Shown here: piece by piece, positions 54,815-64,000 of the stretch
Position numbering within the stretch: position 1 is the first letter of the stretch
How the letters are laid out: each line of letters opens with the position of its first letter
DNA from: Amphiura filiformis
Taxonomy: Eukaryota; Echinodermata; Ophiuroidea; Amphilepidida; Amphiuridae
Direction: 5' to 3'
Length of the DNA stretch: 64,000 nucleotides
Assembly (NCBI RefSeq): GCF_039555335.1
Contig: NC_092628.1
Coordinates: forward strand, 81,308,315 to 81,372,314
Notes under the pieces: generated by a model
Told to the model about the DNA's origin: nothing
The model's input: the letters and a program-made list of their open reading frames with translations, nothing else
The model's database searches: none
Made by a program: the position numbers and the translations under genes

Positions 54815-55375
54815 GGCGGCCCGGGGGGGGGGGGGCCCTTCCATGACAGATGGGCCTCGGGATAGACCCCCTTTTTCAAACTGGCTTGTACCCAATGACC
54901 CCCTTTTTTGTGTTATGGTCCTACCTATTACCCAATGACCCCCTTTAAAAAAATTCATGTACTCAATGACCCCCTTTTTCTATTTCCTGCTATACCCAAT
55001 GACCCCCCTTTTAATTACCAAATTTAGGTGGTATTTGTGTTCTCCTCCAGAAATAATGAGATTTTTCTCATTTCCAAGGTGGCCAAGTTGTTTTACACAG
55101 TTTGGCACTTATTTATGTGTACTTAATGATACTCTTTTGGCAATCCTGTACTCAATGACTCCCATTTTACTTTTTGTTACCCCAATGACCATCCTTTTTT
55201 CAAAGTTTCATACCGAATGACCCCATTTTTATTCAGGTTGTGTACTGAATGACCCCATATTTTTGTTTTTTTACATATGACCTGAATGCCCCCTACTTTT
55301 AACATGGCCGAGGCACATCCCTGCCATTTCAGATAGGGAGTGCCCCCCCCCCGGGGTGGCGGGCCTGGTGGTAAC
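54815..55375. repeat. Foldback element with CCAATGACCCCC minisatellite
   Basis: GGCCCGGGGGGGG near 54817 pairs with CCCCCCCCCCGGGGTGGCGGGCC near 55350. Between them a CCAATGACCCCCTTTTT-like unit recurs roughly ten times at irregular spacing. Confidence 0.7.
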
Positions 55376-55659
55376 AAAATGCCCCGCAAAATGCCTATAT
55401 AAATATCACGACATGCAATATTTTTATCGTAAATCATTTTTGTAAAATCAGGTGGTTTTGAGAAGTCACTTTTAAGTGAAGCAAAATTGACACAAATAAA
55501 GTACAAAAAAATATTGGCAGTGGCCCACACGGGGGCACTATAAAAAGGAATCCGCTATAAAATTGGTTGTGTTTGTAGGACACAATTCAGGAGACTAGAC
55601 AAAAGAAAGTTGTGCTTGTATATGGTTGAGGCATTCCATGAGTTAATGTTTGTATCCCA

Positions 55660-56138
55660 CTCAGGCCTGTAACCAGGATTTATTTGGAGGGGGGGGGGCT
55701 GAATCTGTAAAAGTGGACCTTTTTTTCCAAAATTTGGACTGGGAGCGGATTTTGAAAAAGTGGACTTTTTTTTCAAAAATCTCTTGACCAAAAAGGCATA
55801 AGGGATTGTTCACAAGCACTTGTTAGGGGGGCCTGATGCCAAAAGGGGAGGAGGCCTGAAAAAAATGACCACAAAATTTCCTGGGAAAATTTAGTTTATA
55901 TGCTTTTCAATGGGGTAGACCCATAATTTTCATGTCAAAAAGGGGGGGCCTGAAATTTTTGAGGTCTGTAAAGGGGGGGGGGCCGAAATATTGAAATTTT
56001 TTTCATCAGGGTCCCCTTACAAGTGTTAGTGAACGGTATTTTTGTGAACCTTATTTTTTGCTCGCTCTACTCGCAAATGGGACTTTTGGGGGATGAGGGG
56101 CCTCCGCCCGCAGCCCCTCTGGTTACGGACCTGATCCC
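55660..56138. mobile_element. MITE-like foldback (CAGGCCTGTAACCAGG ends)
   Basis: CAGGCCTGTAACCAGGATTT, then GGAGGGGGGGGGGC, pairs loosely with CGCCCGCAGCCCCTCTGGTT, then ACGGACCTGA. The interior has repeated GGGGGGCCTGA-like and AAAAAGTGGAC-like units. Confidence 0.65.
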
Positions 56139-56304
56139 TGTTGATTTTGGATGTAGTGTATTCCTATGACTCAGATACAAAGATTGGTAGTGTTGCTGGG
56201 AGGGGGCAGTGCCCTGACAAAAAATGAAAGAGAAAATCGGGGAGGCAAAGAAAAAGGAAAAGAGCGGAGCCCATTCACCAAAATTCACCCTGATTATTCT
56301 AAAT

Positions 56305-56702
56305 AGGGGCTGTGAAGCGGCCCTGGCTGGTCTACTAAAATCGCTCCCCCTTTTGATGTGCCAAAACACCTCCCCCCTTTTTTTGATGTGCCAAAAATCT
56401 TTGCCCCTCCCTTTGCACATGCAAGATTTAGGGAGCCCAAATTTAAAAACTTAAAATTGTCTATAATGTGAGTGCAGCCAGCAGGACATTTTGCATATTT
56501 GATCCGTTTTCCTATTCCTTTTTAGGACATATAATATAGAAACGGTGCCCAAAACCTACCTGTGCCTATCATGCCACCCACATCAATGTGCTAAAAATGG
56601 GACCAAAAATTGCTTGTCCTCCCCTTTTGGCCTGCAAAAAATCTTTCCCCCTATAATTCTCCATCCGGGTCTCAGGATCACACAATGCACCACCCCTAAG
56701 TC
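56305..56702 (-). mobile_element. Degenerate PIF/Harbinger-type MITE copy
   Basis: The left end AGGGGCTGTG and repeated GCCAAAAATCTTTGCCCC units, with GGACATTTTGCATATTTGA and CTATTCCTTTTTAGGACAT, match the 4027 copy. The right end is decayed. Confidence 0.65.
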
Positions 56703-56995
56703 AAGTGGAATACCTCAAGGTTTGGCATTGGGCCCTCTACATTTATAATGATATTCACATGCACGGCTATGGCTATGTGAAAGGTGCCTGGGGAAAGAAG
56801 GTGTTATACATTGTTCTTCTCAGGTGCCTAATTTATTGTCACTGATCAATTCTGAGGCAGATGAAGGATCACGGGCTGATATGGCCACAATAGTTGGGCT
56901 CACTGTAAAACAACATTGAGGGGAGGAGTTGATGTTGAGGGGTGGGCCAACTTTGTCGTCAAAACTAACTGGCAAAAAAGGTATGAAACCCAGGT

Positions 56996-57150
56996 GCTAG
57001 TCACAGTCATTGTACTGATGGACCCTGCGCCTCTTGTAGGCTGCAAACATGGTTCCGACATATTCTTATGACGGCGGAATAAATGTAAAGCGCTTTGAGG
57101 CTGTTTACAGCATAAAGCGCTATATAAATATCTACATTTATTTATTTATT
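56996..57150 (+). mobile_element. 3' fragment of the 26655-26998 SINE family
   Basis: CTAGTCACAGTCATTGTACT through GGCGGAATAAATGTAAAGCG to TATAAATATCTACATTTATT matches the 3' half of the reverse-orientation SINE with only a few differences. The tRNA-like head is missing. Confidence 0.85.
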
Positions 57151-57312
57151 TATTTTAAATATTGCATGATCATTGTTAGGCTAAGTACTAATTTTCCATT
57201 GTAAAAGTTTGGCTATACTGCAAAAAAAGAAAAAAAAAGAAAAGCTGCATGGAGCTTATAAATTATGGGCTTGGAAATGGGCACTAGGGTGAGTGCAAGC
57301 GATTTGGCTTAT

Positions 57313-57625
57313 TTAGGGCCGTGCAATGATTATGAGCCCTATGTGGGAGGGTCAAATGGGGGGGGGGCACAGATTTTTTGGCAAGCAGAGAAGACAAGTT
57401 TTGGAAGGCCAAGAGTTGGGGGGTACAAGCAATTTTGGCACACATTTATGGGCCACCTTTTAAATAACATACTCTAAAAAGGCGTAGGAAAACACTACAT
57501 TCTAATATGCAAAACGTCCTAATAATTATGCGAAATTTCCAACGCGCTATAGCTCGCATCATCTAGACCATAATAAAGTTTGCAAATTGGGAATTACCCA
57601 AAAATCTGGCATGTTCAAAGCTGAG
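57313..57625 (+). mobile_element. Partial PIF/Harbinger-type MITE copy
   Basis: TTA-GGGCCGTGCAATGATTAT, then GAGCCC, starts it; the G-run/GGCAAG units and CACCTTTTAAATAACA (reference CGCCTTTTAAATAAAA) follow. It fades out near AAATTGGGAATTACCCAAAA. Confidence 0.7.
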
Positions 57626-58044
57626 ATGAAAATACCTCGTCGCAGTTTTAAATAAAATGCTCTGGTGAATATCTTTTTGTTTATTTGTTGTATGTAATAT
57701 GTTTTAACAACTCAGTCCAGGCAGACACACACCCTGACACACACTTGGGTCCTAGTAGGACCAGGCTCAAGCCTGGTGATGGAATGAAGAGAAAGAAATA
57801 ATATGATCAAGGAAAAGAGAATTTATTTATTTTTATTTTTTATTTATTTTTATTGATTGATTAGTTGATTGATTTATTGATTTTTTTGATTGAGTCAGTT
57901 GGTCAGTCAGTTTTAATATCCAGCATGTCATTTTTTAAATTTTAACACTGCAATGTTGGGAGCACAGAACCCATGTTGGGAGTATTTGATCAATGTTATT
58001 CTGGCAACACCGAACTTTGCGACTCTTCGTGTAGTAGAGTCAAG

Positions 58045-58503
58045 ATGGCGGGTCCCTTGTCATGCTGTCTGACCACCGATCAACAAAATGCAGCAAGTAA
58101 AAGTAAAGCTATCGACAAGGAATTAAACAAGCAAAAGTCTTACCTTCGACGAGAAATCAAGGTGCTTCTTCTTGGGGCCGGAGAAAGTGGAAAGAGTACC
58201 TTTTTGAAGCAAATGAAGATTATACACGGTCAAGAATTTAACGACGAAGAGATCCGTGAGTTCCGCACTATAATCTATGGGAACATTATCAAAGGCCTCA
58301 AAGTGTTATCCGATGCCAGGGACAAACTTAATATCAAATGGGGCGATCCTCAGAATGAGCAGCATGCTGCGAGGATTATGAGTTGTGACAATAGTGTCAT
58401 TTTGGATCCAGGTGCCTTTTTCAATATTGTAGCAAGTTGTAAGGCGTTGTGGAAAGATGGGGGCATTCAAGATGCGTATGACAGGAGGAGAGAGTTTCAA
58501 CTG
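58045..58503 (+). CDS. GNA13: G protein alpha subunit, G12/13 class, first coding exon only
   Basis: This is a 153-codon exon ending FQL before GTAAGC at 58504. It contains the Ras-like P-loop GAGESGKSTFLKQMKIIHG and the helical-domain blocks EFRTIIYGNIIKGLKVL and DARDKLNIKWGD. It also has ALWKDGGIQDAYDRRREFQL. The last block is characteristic of G alpha 12/13, which signal to RhoGEFs, rather than Gi, Gs or Gq. The N-terminus MAGPLSCCL has two cysteines suitable for palmitoylation and lacks the MG-x myristoylation motif of Gi. I chose ATG 58045 for its context (CAAGATGG); an in-frame ATG at 57973 would add 24 residues unlike the family. Switch I and II, the NKxD motif and the C-terminal helix are missing. 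They must lie in later exons, not found up to 64000. Orthology to GNA13 versus GNA12 is not resolved, because most invertebrates have a single G12/13 gene. Confidence 0.92.
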
Positions 58504-59491
58504 GTAAGCACTATTCATGACATGTACATGGCCGGGCATGTAAACATTGTGGCAATCTTTGGTTTTAGGTCAGGGTTTTAAAATTTAGATGGAATAATAA
58601 AGTGGCATGTACTGCTACTGACATGACTGGCAATGCACATGTGTGACTTACTCGTATAAAGTCTGAAAGTAAACGTAAACAACAACAATTGACAACAACA
58701 ACACATTAAATTATAGGCACAATCCATTACCGGTACCTGCAGTCAGCAATTCTGATATTATGCTTCCTCTATTCTCAGTGATGTAATGTCTGTGTATACA
58801 TGAATAAATAGACTACTGAGTTTCTTTTTGTCCAAGACTTTACATAGCCGTATAACTTTTAAGGTTACCATACAGGCCTGAGCTGAGGGGTTTACTCAAG
58901 TACATCATTATTACATTGTACGTTACGCATTTGATGCTGAGCCTGAGAGTAATCAGAGTATGCATTATCGTTTTTCAGTCGGTCAGCGTTGCCGTTGACA
59001 TTTTTTGCAACAGATGTTATTTATTCTGTTAAAATGTTGAAATTTGGATTAAATTATTTTGTTGAGGCAACTACAGTACATGTATGATCTTTTTAGTACG
59101 GTAAAGGTTGTCTATTTTGGACAGCAACATTTTGATGTGATTCGACAGTCGTAATATCAGCTGTGTCTGAACTTCCATTGCTTGTATACACAGTGTCATC
59201 ATGCTTCGGGAAATCTGACTAGATTACAAATGTGTATGTATAGGGTGCATTTAACGCCCCTCATGGCATGCATATAATGCAGGTTTTTTCTACCTAGTCT
59301 TAAAATGTGCCATTGGGCTAGAAAACACCCTGTGTAAAATTTGAAAAAAATTGAAGGTGGTCAAGGGTGGCCTCGGTGGCGTTGAAGTTGCGAGGTATTG
59401 AAATTGCCTGTGCTAACATACTAACATTGTACGAGTCTAGGTTGTTTGATAGACTTGGTGCGCATACTACAATCTCTTCGAAAGTACGGAA
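58504..59491. other. Intron of the G alpha 12/13 gene, no feature recognised
   Basis: No exon resembling the GESVKYF or switch-region blocks of the family was found. Confidence 0.5.
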
Positions 59492-59710
59492 CAGGGTTGT
59501 CACTACACTGGTCGGTGCCGGTCGGTAGTAACCAGCACTCAGGCAGACCAACCGGCACTCAAGGGAATATGAGGATTTGCCAACCGGCACTAAAGTAGAG
59601 AAATTGTACTTTTTACCCTAAAAAACAGCTGGAAAGTGACGCATTAAAGTATTTTGGACAAATATCATGGACATTTAGCCAGCACTAAATTCAGTCTAGT
59701 GACAACCCTG
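59492..59710. mobile_element. hAT-type MITE with perfect 8-bp target duplication
   Basis: Ends CAGGGTTGTCACTAC and TCTAGTGACAACCCTG are inverted repeats. The octamer GTACGGAA lies directly on both sides (59484-59491 and 59711-59718). The interior repeats ACCGGCACTAAAG-like units. Confidence 0.92.
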
Positions 59711-60555
59711 GTACGGAATTTCGGTACGACATATTTTTGCCTGTACGAGAGACTAAAGAGATACCTGCCAACACCAGAAACCCTAAAAGTGGAACACATA
59801 TTGCGAGGGAGCACTTGTGCGACCGAACACGTAGCGGCGGGGGTCCAGGGGCGGGGGTCGAGTGGACGAAGCCCCCGAAGCCAGAGGGTTTCTACCGGGT
59901 TTCTACACATTTTACACAACAGGAGACACCATTTCTGAGGGGAAAATTACATTCAAATTAAAAAATAAGGTTATTTTGAGAAAACAAGCCTAAATAACAT
60001 ATTTATGATATTCTTCAAGGCTGTTTAATATCTTGGCTTGCTTTCTCAAAATTATACCATAAATTATGCAAATTAGGTACCTAAGCCCAGGCGATTTTAG
60101 CAGATTTAGCACCCCAAAAGAAACCATTTTTGACATAAAAACCTGTTATATTAGACTTTTTTTGAAAAAATGCTTCCTTCATTCTAAAAAAGTGTAAATG
60201 TTCAGTTTCCTATACTTTTGTACATGAGAGACATTCTTCAAAGTTTTTTGCCTAATAACATGGCCTACATGACTGAAATTGATAGATAATGTGCAATATA
60301 AAAACAGTGATTCATCCAATTTTTGACCCCCTCGGGTATGTGAGAGGGGGCCCACATGGGGGGGGGGGGTACTAATGATACATTGTACTTAGAATACATT
60401 GTATGATAAGAGTAATCTGTAAAATTCGGTACTGTATGTTTTAAACATACAGAGTGATGTCACTACAAATTAAAATAGTAGGCCTATCCCGAGGGAAATA
60501 CATACACACACTCACCCACCACCACCCAACCTCCAACACCTCCACCACAAGGCCA

Positions 60556-62037
60556 CAGTGTTGTAGTCGAGGACCTCATGTCCGAGGCCAAGGCCAAGGC
60601 CAAGGACTTGGTGTCCGAGGCCAAGGCCAAGGACACAGTGTCCGAGGCCAAGGACAACCCTCCGAGGCCAAGGACTTTTGTCTCCGAGGCCAAGGCCAAG
60701 GACCAAGGACTTTCATAATAATGAACCATACTAAACCACGCCCAATCGGGGGTCATATTGTCAACATAAGGCAATTTTATGCACTTTTATACCGCTCCAC
60801 AGTAAACCTATCTATAGAACTTTATAAAATAAACATGCCTAAAATGGACTCTTTATCCTAGTTTCAACCAACAAAACCCAACTTGTTCATTACATCGATT
60901 TGTTTCTTAGTCTTAGGAACAACCCAAAAGTTTGATGAAGTCCTATAAACGAAAGTCCTTTCGCTAGAACGCTAACCCTTCCACCCTCCCCTCTCACGCA
61001 AATGTCAAATATCGAAAACTCCAACCTGTAGGCCTATGCATAGGATACAGTGCCGTCGCTATGGTGGATGGGGTGCGACAATGCTAGGATATTGATCACG
61101 TTTATGGAAGAAACAAATATTCTATTTTATTGTAAAATATTTTCAAATAAAAAAGAATCAGCTGCTCACAAAATTAACTTACAAGTTGCAGGTTGCGAGT
61201 AATGTACACTTTATTGATTTAAAATCATTCAGTAAATACTGAAATTTTATATTAAATCCTTAAAAAAGATCAACTTTGACCGATGTTTTAACGACTTTTT
61301 TTACAAACGTAATCTGACTTTTCGACTCCCTCCCTCCCTAACGCAAGGACTTTTGTTAATAGGACTTCATCAAACTTTTGGGTTATTCCTTTATCTAGAC
61401 AAGTAGTGAAGATTATAATATAACACACTTATGTGTTTGATCCGCATTTAATTCTGTGAGCTGATGAGATTAACCCAAAATAGATGAAATTAATTTGATC
61501 ACAGTTAGGCCTACCCGGTAATCGCAACATGTCCTACAGTATAGTAGCGTCCAATGAGTTTCTTAAAATATCTAAAGAACCTCTTGTGTCTATTCGATAT
61601 TCCTATTTTAGGAATCATATTAGCTGAGTGGAATTTTAATATAAAACCACATATTTGGCCTCCATGTGCATGTTTTGCAAAGAGCAAAGATGATAGTTAA
61701 GAGTGCACCAAAATATTGACAAACTGTTTTGTATACAGGTACAATAAAAAGCTATCCTTGTCATGTTTCTCTAAAAGTTTTAATTTAGAACTAAACAGCA
61801 GATCATGAGATTGTACTCTTTCACTCTTTAAACATTTGCCTGCATTTTTGATGATTTTGCCTGTCCTTGTCCGGTCCTTGTTGTCGAGGACCAAGGACTT
61901 TGAGGTCCGAGGCCAAGGCCAAGGCCAAGGACTACACGGCCAAGGCCAAGGACTACATGTCCGAGGACCAAGGACTTCAAAACCTGTCCTCGAGGAGTCC
62001 TCGAGGCCGAGGACAGTACTCGAGGACTACAACACTG
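60556..62037. mobile_element. 1.48 kb hAT-type non-autonomous element with perfect 8-bp target duplication
   Basis: Ends CAGTGTTGTAGTCGAGGAC and CGAGGACTACAACACTG are inverted repeats. CAAGGCCA occurs immediately outside both (60548-60555, 62038-62045). Subterminal arrays of AAGGCC/AAGGAC hexamers (60575-60715 and 61885-61980) lie inside each end. A second foldback (60913-61392) is nested in the middle. No transposase frame is present. Confidence 0.92.
60913..61392. mobile_element. Nested foldback inside the hAT-type element
   Basis: AGGAACAACCCAAAAGTTTG, then ATGAAGTCCTAT, pairs with ATAGGACTTCATCAAACTTT, then TGGGTTATTCCT. AACGAAAGTCC and its relatives follow inward. Confidence 0.85.
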
Positions 62038-62331
62038 CAAGGCCACCCCAACTGATGGCCACACAAAGCCAAAGGATACAGCTAAAAGGTTCATTACCGA
62101 CCGGTATCAAACCTTTGACCCAAGTTTGCTTCCATTTAGAATGACTTGATATAGGCCTATACGCATCAGTCCAGCATAATCTCAAACGTCATCGTTCATT
62201 AATTCACATTACATGTATACATGTACACATGTACTTCTTACTAGGGTAATATTCATTGAGGAAAAAGAGATGAGTTTTTGAATGCAAAACCCAACTAACC
62301 AAAAAAAAAAAAATTCAAAAGTTTTCAAGCG

Positions 62332-62870
62332 ACTTTGGAGAACCACTGGAGTCACTGGACCTACCGTATTGTCTGTAATAAACAATCCCCCTCTGATAAA
62401 CGCCCCTCCAATTTTTCAATGAAAAATTGACAAAAATGCAAACATTTCCAAATTCCATGCCATATCGTTTGACTTTTGAGTAAGCTTAAAACTTACATGA
62501 TCAGTCATTTCATTGGCGATCGCTAAATTCAATTGCATGGACTAATTATATAAACATACTACGACTCAAAGTTCCATCCATTTCATTGCCTAATAATGAT
62601 AGAATTTCACCAGATTATTGCTTGATGATGCACTTAGGTTTAAATTTGTTGTATTATATCATTAACCATGCTGTTCGGTGGGCACCGCCATAATTAGGTT
62701 CTTGCAAATCCCTCCTTTCTACAGGAGCACCATCGGGAAATTTAATCTGATTTTAAAGTTTTTTTCACTTTTTTCAATTAATTTCAATAAAACGCCTTTT
62801 GAAACGTGCAACGCCTCCAGGCGCTTATTACAGGCAATACACGTAGGTCCAGTGGTTCTCTAAAGTTTGT
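62332..62870. mobile_element. Foldback MITE of about 540 bp
   Basis: ACTTTGGAGAACCACTGG... GGACCTACCGTATTG pairs with CAATACACGTAGGTCC...CCAGTGGTTCTCTAAAGTTT. Inner arms (AACGCCCCTCCAATTTTTCA / CAATAAAACGCC region) also pair weakly. Confidence 0.78.
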
Positions 62871-64000
62871 TATTTTTTTACGTTTAAACAGTTAGTGATT
62901 TTCCTTAACGGATAGTGCATTTAACGGTCGGTTAAACATGAAACGTGTAAACGAGGACACCCCTAAACCCAACACAATCAGTATAACATGCTGGTCTGAT
63001 AATGGACCAAAATTCATCAATTTTGGGCATGAAAAGGTGTTCTCAATAATATAAAAGATTTGACTACATGCATGTTAAATGAGTACCATTATCTAGCCGA
63101 GTCATCTAGTCAGGGTTCTAAAGAATTTTCATTTTAAAATTGGAAATATATGAGTCCAGAAAGGAGGCTTAAAGGCATTCCTACAATGCACTATGATTGG
63201 GAAATTTGATCAATATAACCTAATTTTAAAGGCAAAGTCCCCATTGCCACACACACAAAATGGTAATTTTAAAACTGCAGCCAACGAGCTAATAGTTGAG
63301 ACTTAGGAATGATATTTGATTTTCTTACAGGAAACATTCATATTGTCCCACTGCATTAATTTTATTCCTAAGTCTCGATGATTTGAATGTTAAATAATAG
63401 GATGAAAACACCAGATATTTGCACACAATTCCAATGCAAGGTATGATCCACTGTACTACATGTGTACAAAAGCCAGACATACAAGGTCAGAAACCCCATT
63501 GGGTTGTGGGAATGTCTTTAAACATCCTCTGTCTTTTGATTAAGTTCCGACTTTTTCTTAAGAAAATCAGAACGTTCCGCTTTTTACCGACTTTGAGGTT
63601 TAAAAATCGGAACAGTTCCACCAAAATCGGAACGGTTGGCAGGTATGCTAAAGGTTAGTCTCAATTGCCAGTCATATTTTTTAAGAAATGAAGAAAGACG
63701 TGCCGATTTTTGCGTATTTTACAAATAATGAATTATTTTTAAATAATGAATTATTTGACCCGGCAGTCAAATCTGACCCGGCCGGCAACAGGAAACTCAA
63801 AATCAATTGCAGATGGCCTAATGGTATTCAATGTGATTTTATGTTTGCTCTAATTTTGGTGCATACAATTTTTTTTGCTGTGCATGTAGTTTTTTGGGCT
63901 GCATGCACCAGTGCTACACCTACATGTATAATTCCATTACCTATAAATATTACAAACAAAATCTTACAGTACGAAGCTGTTGCACATGCATACAATACAT
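62871..64000. other. Non-coding, no supported feature
   Basis: Three units resembling AAATCGGAACGGTT / AAATCAGAACGTTCCG occur at 63565-63640, and AAATAATGAATTATTT is doubled near 63723-63758. No exon of the G alpha gene is seen. Confidence 0.5.

Noticed and set aside
55177-55530. 117-codon minus-strand open frame with GGG/PPP runs
   Set aside because: It lies in a G/C-run foldback with CCAATGACCCCC repeats.
60454-60861. Open frames with repeated RGQGQG or LGLGLG residues
   Set aside because: They are translations of the AAGGCC/AAGGAC hexamer array in the hAT-type element.
58504-64000. Remaining G alpha 12/13 exons
   Set aside because: I looked for the GESVKYF, DVGGQR and NKxD blocks on the plus strand and did not find them, so no further exon is claimed.

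Overview
This is metazoan nuclear DNA from a repeat-rich, AT-rich invertebrate genome, with compact coding exons separated by kilobase introns that are packed with transposon remnants. Four protein-coding loci and one RNA gene can be supported. The gene set fits an invertebrate deuterostome such as an echinoderm or hemichordate: a metazoan-type EMRE subunit, a G alpha 12/13 subunit, a bacterial-type oligopeptidase A, a RAG1 N-terminal-like transposase gene and Penelope-like elements. The species cannot be fixed from the sequence alone. All exon models below come from reading splice sites and codon phase by eye. || Layout. 1-8.7 kb: mostly repeats, with one complete 7SL/SRP RNA gene at about 2128-2430 (+). 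8.7-26.3 kb: a 17-exon M3-family metallopeptidase (oligopeptidase A type) on the minus strand. Its introns hold an inverted pair of Penelope-like retroelement fragments, a mariner-type MITE, an hAT-type MITE with a target duplication, a probable Helitron, a pogo/Tigger-type MITE and several foldback elements. 26.3-31.9 kb: a tRNA-derived SINE, several perfect palindromes and no recognisable gene. 31.9-37.8 kb (+): a multi-exon gene whose N-terminus matches the zinc-binding N-terminal region of vertebrate RAG1 and whose remainder looks like a DDE-type transposase; two places are frame-broken. 37.8-40.7 kb: AT-rich low-complexity DNA and a tandem satellite. 40.7-45.9 kb (+): the two-exon EMRE gene (SMDT1), whose 4.9 kb intron contains a 3.5 kb inverted-repeat element. 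46-58 kb: MITEs and large foldbacks with no supported gene. 58.0-58.5 kb (+): first coding exon of a G alpha 12/13 subunit; the rest of that gene is not seen before the window ends. 58.5-64 kb: its presumed intron, with two hAT-type elements carrying perfect 8-bp target duplications. || The genes do not form a functional cluster. Their products act in mitochondrial calcium uptake (EMRE), peptide degradation (oligopeptidase), G-protein signalling and protein targeting (SRP RNA). The most unusual locus is the RAG1-N-terminal-like transposase gene. The window is also notable for its density of short inverted-repeat elements, many with readable target-site duplications.
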